Shown here piece by piece: positions 60,324 through 64,000 of a stretch of 64,000 nt of DNA; position 1 is the stretch's first letter, and every line of letters starts with the position of its first letter. The DNA comes from Harmonia axyridis (Eukaryota; Arthropoda; Insecta; Coleoptera; Coccinellidae). Where the stretch lies: the NCBI RefSeq assembly GCF_914767665.1, contig NC_059503.1:13454001-13518000 (forward strand), read 5' to 3'. The notes under the pieces were generated by a model, which saw only the letters and a program-made list of their open reading frames with translations, searched no databases and was not told where the DNA came from. The position numbers were made by a program, and so were the translations under genes.

Positions 60324-60760
60324 GTGGGTACCTTCTATCTGATGAAATTCTTCTAATTTGAAATATATTTACATTTTTCTGATATATTCATCGTTTCAAG
60401 TCCTTTCATATTTTCACATTCACGTAAAGTTCTTGACTTGAATAATAGTAGATCAAATTACGAGTAGTTTGTCAAAATAGTTCTGATTCTCCCTGTATAG
60501 TATTTTTGAATAAAATTGATCAAATATGTATAATCAATCAAAGAATCATTGAAAAAATTGTTTTTTTTTGTGTTGGTCCATCCACCAAAAAGGACATATT
60601 ACAAGAGTCTACTCTACATCTTATCAGAAATATGAATGGGGTTTATTCTTTGAAGAAGAATAAATATATTATTTTTTTCTATTTTGTCATACCTGAACCA
60701 ATATTTTCATATACATTATCATTATTATGAAGAATATCTTACTGAATAAATTAATTTCAG

Positions 60761-60912
60761 TGCATGGATCATCGATCAGTCTGGTTTCCACCGCTTCTAG
60801 TCTTTATTCGTCGGCAGAGGAGAAACAAGCGCACGAAATTCGAAAATTGAGGAAAGAACTCATAGATGCACAAGAAAAAGTGAATACCTTGACGTCGCAG
60901 CTCAGTACGAAT
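60761..60912 (+). CDS. sick: navigator exon H: start of coiled coil
   Basis: Internal exon, 152 nt. Acceptor TTTCAG; TG joins G from exon G to give Val. Donor GTAAGT after 60912, phase 0. It encodes HGSSISLVSTASSLYSSAEE, then the heptad-like KQAHEIRKLRKELIDAQEK and ends LTSQLSTN. This is the most conserved stretch outside the AAA domain and opens the central coiled coil of navigators. The next exon, expected to begin with an Ala/Asn-Val-Val-like continuation of the coiled coil, is not visible in the remaining 3 kb, so the following intron is at least that long. Confidence 0.94.
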
Positions 60913-61589
60913 GTAAGTACCTTCAAATTTTTCTAGGTGATCATTGGAACGCTTATTCTGCGATCCTGAAAGTGGTGAATGCGACACCATTTCAACATAG
61001 TATTTGCGCATCCACCAAAAGAAGAGTTCAGGAACTAAATGAAAATAATTTGTTCTTTTTGCAAATAAATTACATTTTTCTTTCGCGTTCATAAACTTGT
61101 TCAAGTAGAATAAAACAACTTGATAAAAAAATTATTTCATTGAACAAATACAGCGATAACCTGTGAAATCATCTATTCTTCCATTCTTGATACTGGAATA
61201 CTGGATAGATATCCTAGTGCAAGTGAGATGCAGTAAAAAAGAGAAACTTTCCATAACTCATAGCTCCGATTTTTTTGGATTTATTTTTGAATTGAATCGA
61301 TTACAATGCATTTTTCACCTTGTGCAAGAGTGATGGTGAAAGACAATTTTTCATTTCCTCAAAAGAAAATCGTTCTTCTTATTGGGAGTATGCTCAGACA
61401 TGTTTCACATGTTTCTGAAATATCGTGGAGGTATAACACATTATTGATTTTTCATATTTTTTGTTATTGATGTTTAAGTGGTGTTACATTTGTTGTTGTT
61501 CGAAAAATGGACAAAAATGAGTTTAGTGCATTGACAAAACATATTTTTTATGGGAAAAAATACTATGAGACCACTCTCAAGAGGAAGTA
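60913..61589. other. navigator intron after exon H
   Basis: AT-rich intronic DNA after GTAAGT with no recognised feature. Confidence 0.5.
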
Positions 61590-62475
61590 CCGACAATAGG
61601 GAATTGGGAATCAGAGCCTGGTCCTCCCTGCTTAATTACATACCATCAGCGAACCTTCCCAGTGGTGAGATGATAAAGAAAATTAGCAACCTTCATTGCG
61701 ATAAGTATAAAAGAAGATTGGGAAAGTGAGTCCACAATCCCAGTTCCCAAAAAGAATACCATTACCACAGAACTTTCCAAAACCACCATGAGGACTAGAG
61801 CTGGAGTATTCAGAACTGTTACCAAAAGCTCACTATCGTTAGGCCGTTGTCTAAGTGTATTTCAAGCAGAAAAAGTTGTAATAGAAAAATGTAGAAATTA
61901 ACCTAGCAAGAAACTATCAGAAATGTGATTTAGCGATACATTTTGACAGTTAGGCTGCAATTAAAGCACTGAGCTCACATATCATCGATTCTAAGATGGT
62001 ATTGAAGTGCCGAAGGAAACTTAATGAAATAGGCAATAATAACAAGGTCATTTTAGTCTGGGTTCCCGACCACTCGAGAAATAAAGGGAATGAAGGGCAA
62101 ACACTTAAGAGAAAAGGAGCACAAATTCCTTTCATCGGCTGGAACCATTGGGTACAGGCAAATGTACCTACAAGAAATAGTTTCAGGATAAGGAAAAAAC
62201 CGAAAGAGAAACACTCTGGCAGAATCTTCCTGGTTTGTATCATTCCAAAAAGTTTCTTCGAAACGTTGACACTGCGAGATCTAAGAAATATCTGGATTTT
62301 AGCAAGAATATACTACACCTCCTCACTGGATTCTTCACAGGGCATTGTCGCTCATGAGAATGGGTCTAGCAGAAAATGACGAGTGCAGGTTCTGTGGGGA
62401 GGTAGGGGGCACAATAGACCTTTAGGTCGCAGTGAAACGGAACCTCCTTAATTAAATCTTAATCTTAAGACAATG
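61590..62475 (+). mobile_element. LINE RNase H and 3' end, copy 2
   Basis: Same family as 59225-59690 but longer. Readable + strand pieces, in several frames, are RTRAGVFRTVTKSSLSLGR (start of the RNase H region), VILVWVPDHSRNKGNE (the conserved WVPGHSGxxGNE motif with Gly to Asp), PFIGWNHW, and the DLRNIWILARIYYTSSL zinc-tail region. It ends with the tail AATTAAATCTTAATCTTAA at 62475. It overlaps the ORF at 61996-62379. Dead: multiple stops precede the WVP motif. Confidence 0.85.
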
Positions 62476-62567
62476 CTCCTTGTCATAAATCGATGAGAAT
62501 TATGGTCCAATTGAATGAATTGTGCTTTCAACTGCTTATCCGCAAAGTTGGAGATCTGGTACCCAAT

Positions 62568-62770
62568 GATTACTGGCTCTTTGCAGACATCAAAAGAACG
62601 TTCCAGAAAAGAAATTTGGCACTAATGATGAAGTGATTACCGAGGTTTGAGCCTATTTGGAAAATAAAGTTGAATCTTTCTACAGAAAAGGTATTGAAAA
62701 ATTAGAAGAACGTTTAAGTACTGGTATCACTCTTAAAGGTAGTTATTTTCCTGAAAAAGCCTATGGAGTA
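62568..62770 (+). mobile_element. DD34D mariner remnant, C-terminal end
   Basis: Just after the LINE, the + strand reads YWLFADIKRTFQKRN, then (shifted one base) GTNDEVITEV, stop, AYLENKVESFYRKGIEKLEE. This is the C-terminal end of the SETMAR-like mariner group seen at 14180, 18364 and 38210. No terminal repeat was recognised. Confidence 0.8.
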
Positions 62771-63881
62771 AAGTGTTATCTATAAATTGTTAAATTCGAG
62801 AAGCCTATACAAGCATCATAAATATGTGGTCAAATTCCAATGGAATTCCTCCAACGACCACTAAGTATATCCTGTTGAAATCATTACAACTTCTAACAGG
62901 AATTAATAGGTGAATGCATACATCTTCCTCTCTAATTACTCAAATCAGGGCTAATATCAATTTTCTTAATCGTCGATCTCTCCAATTACACATAGAGGCG
63001 GCGTTGGTTGACCCAAGCCGATTCTCTACACAAATCCACCTGTGGTGTGATTTCGATTCCAACCTGTGCTGTCTATAATTTGCGTTATTTTTAACGTTTT
63101 CCTCACGTATGGAATGCAATTACTACTTGTTCACCATACCAGAGAACGTTTGAAAATGATTTCTGGAAGCCTGTATTGAAATTGTTCTGCGTAATTTGTG
63201 GTTGCTTCGAGGATTTTCGAAGAAGGTTAGTCAGATATGATACCGAAAACTGGGCATGGTCAAAGTATTTGAATTAGTCTCAAATTGAGTGAGAGAACCT
63301 CAGTGAAATGATAAATTATGTGATTTTAATTCGAAATATGAAAAGAATAGTACCGAATGTGAAAAAGACATATGTATGTATGAATATTTACATAAATTCT
63401 GTATGAACCTTCAAATTGGTTTATTGCTTCTCAGTCTACCAAATATAGAGGAAATTCAGACCATAATAAACAATTTCTATGAAAGAGGCTTAATTATTAC
63501 CTTGAAAATAGCAACAAGCGAATATTTGACCTAAATCGAATCATTCTAACAAAGGTAATTAAAACCTTCTTTTCATGCAAAACTACTTTCATTACGTGGG
63601 TCTATGGATAACACTTAAAAGTGATGTCATTCGCTATGATTGGTATTTTAATTTTGTATTTTAGCATTTTTTGGGAATTTGTGAAAAACGCATATGTAGA
63701 TAATCATGGGATTCAATAATAATTAAATTAATGATGAATACATGATCCTCATATTTTCAAAATCAAATGTGCCCCTTAAATATAACGACGCTTCATAATT
63801 ATTTTCGAAACTTGGAACTTTGCACGCTTACTGATACACGCTTTACAATTGCAATAACAAATTTATCTTGGCAAAAGCCTC
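62771..63881. other. no recognised feature
   Basis: AT-rich. No further navigator exon, transposon or RNA gene was recognised. Confidence 0.4.
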
Positions 63882-64000
63882 AGAGTAATAAACATAGATA
63901 GAGGGAGCATAAGTCATTTTCAGTTAGCACATTTTGGCTCCAACATGAACTATCAAATCTGACATGAAGCGCGCGGAAATGAAAACATATCAGTGATACG
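63882..64000 (+). mobile_element. MITE-A copy 6, cut by window end
   Basis: Begins AGAGTAATAAACATAGATAG at 63882 and follows the family consensus through AAGCGCGCGGAAATGAAAAC to the end of the window. Same orientation as copies 3-5. Confidence 0.88.

Larger units (their letters stand above)
24961..60912 (+). other. sick: neuron navigator (sickie/NAV/unc-53) gene, internal part
   Basis: Eight coding exons of one gene lie here on the + strand, listed one by one below. Each is bounded by an AG acceptor and a GT donor, and the split codons at all seven junctions rebuild a continuous frame of about 893 residues. Conserved blocks appear in the order known for navigator proteins: Ser/Pro-rich linker, MLDKLKLF block, GYMSDGE/GYMSEGG, GYVKR, SYSLTG, SRSNSIR, EPYYCLP, then the coiled coil. 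Family knowledge: navigators are large cytoskeletal proteins with an N-terminal CH domain and a C-terminal AAA ATPase that act in axon guidance and cell migration. Neither end domain is seen in this window. Introns range from about 0.4 kb to 21.3 kb; the largest (28224-49572) is filled with transposons. Confidence 0.93.

Noticed and set aside
60035..60361. 108-codon ORF overlapping exon G, starting upstream at 60035.
   Set aside because: The upstream part is intronic; the TTGTTTCAG acceptor at 60120 and conserved phase show that coding begins at 60121.

Overview
This is a eukaryotic, almost certainly insect, genomic window: AT-rich, intron-rich, with GT-AG splice junctions and a dense load of mariner-type transposons, MITEs and broken LINEs. 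Several features fit a beetle, but nothing in the sequence proves the order. There is no operon structure and no complete intronless gene.

The one well-supported host gene is on the + strand: the insect neuron navigator gene (sickie in Drosophila, unc-53 in the worm, NAV1-3 in vertebrates). Eight internal coding exons lie between 24961 and 60912. Their reading phases join without conflict (2/0, 0/2, 2/1, 1/1, 1/2, 2/2, 2/1, 1/0) and give about 893 residues. They hold the Ser/Pro-rich linker, the short SMLDKLKLF-type block, a Gln-rich tract, the paired GYMSDGE / GYMSEGG motifs, the SYSLTG block, the SRSNSIRSTKSEK block, the EPYYCLP block, and the start of the conserved coiled coil (EEKQAHEIRKLRKEL). 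The N-terminal calponin-homology domain and the C-terminal AAA ATPase are not seen and should lie upstream and downstream. Protein sequence and exon order follow the NAV family; function (microtubule and actin regulation in axon growth) is known for the family, not shown here.

Region by region. 1-24960: upstream intron or intergenic DNA with a DD41D mariner end, four copies of a ~580 bp MITE, several small MITEs ending in CAGGGTG, a mauritiana-type mariner, a second DD34D mariner, an RTE-like LINE tail, a non-LTR reverse transcriptase fragment and a GC-rich 280 bp palindrome. 24961-28223: navigator exons A and B, with a possible minus-strand coding block between them. 28224-49572: a 21.3 kb intron with a DD41D copy, three mauritiana-type mariners, a large palindromic element with nested repeats, a foldback element, a 1.09 kb tandem duplication and GC-rich islets that could be alternative promoters. 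49573-60912: navigator exons C-H, with another DD41D copy, a ~690 bp MITE and a LINE tail in the introns. 60913-64000: intron with a LINE RNase H remnant, a mariner tail and a MITE running off the end.

Every transposase copy seen is broken by stops, frameshifts or deletions; none looks able to make protein. I do not see a novel multi-gene system. The most unusual structures are the palindromes at 11540-11820 and 31415-32797, the tandem duplication at 45183-47348, and the candidate internal promoters of the navigator gene.
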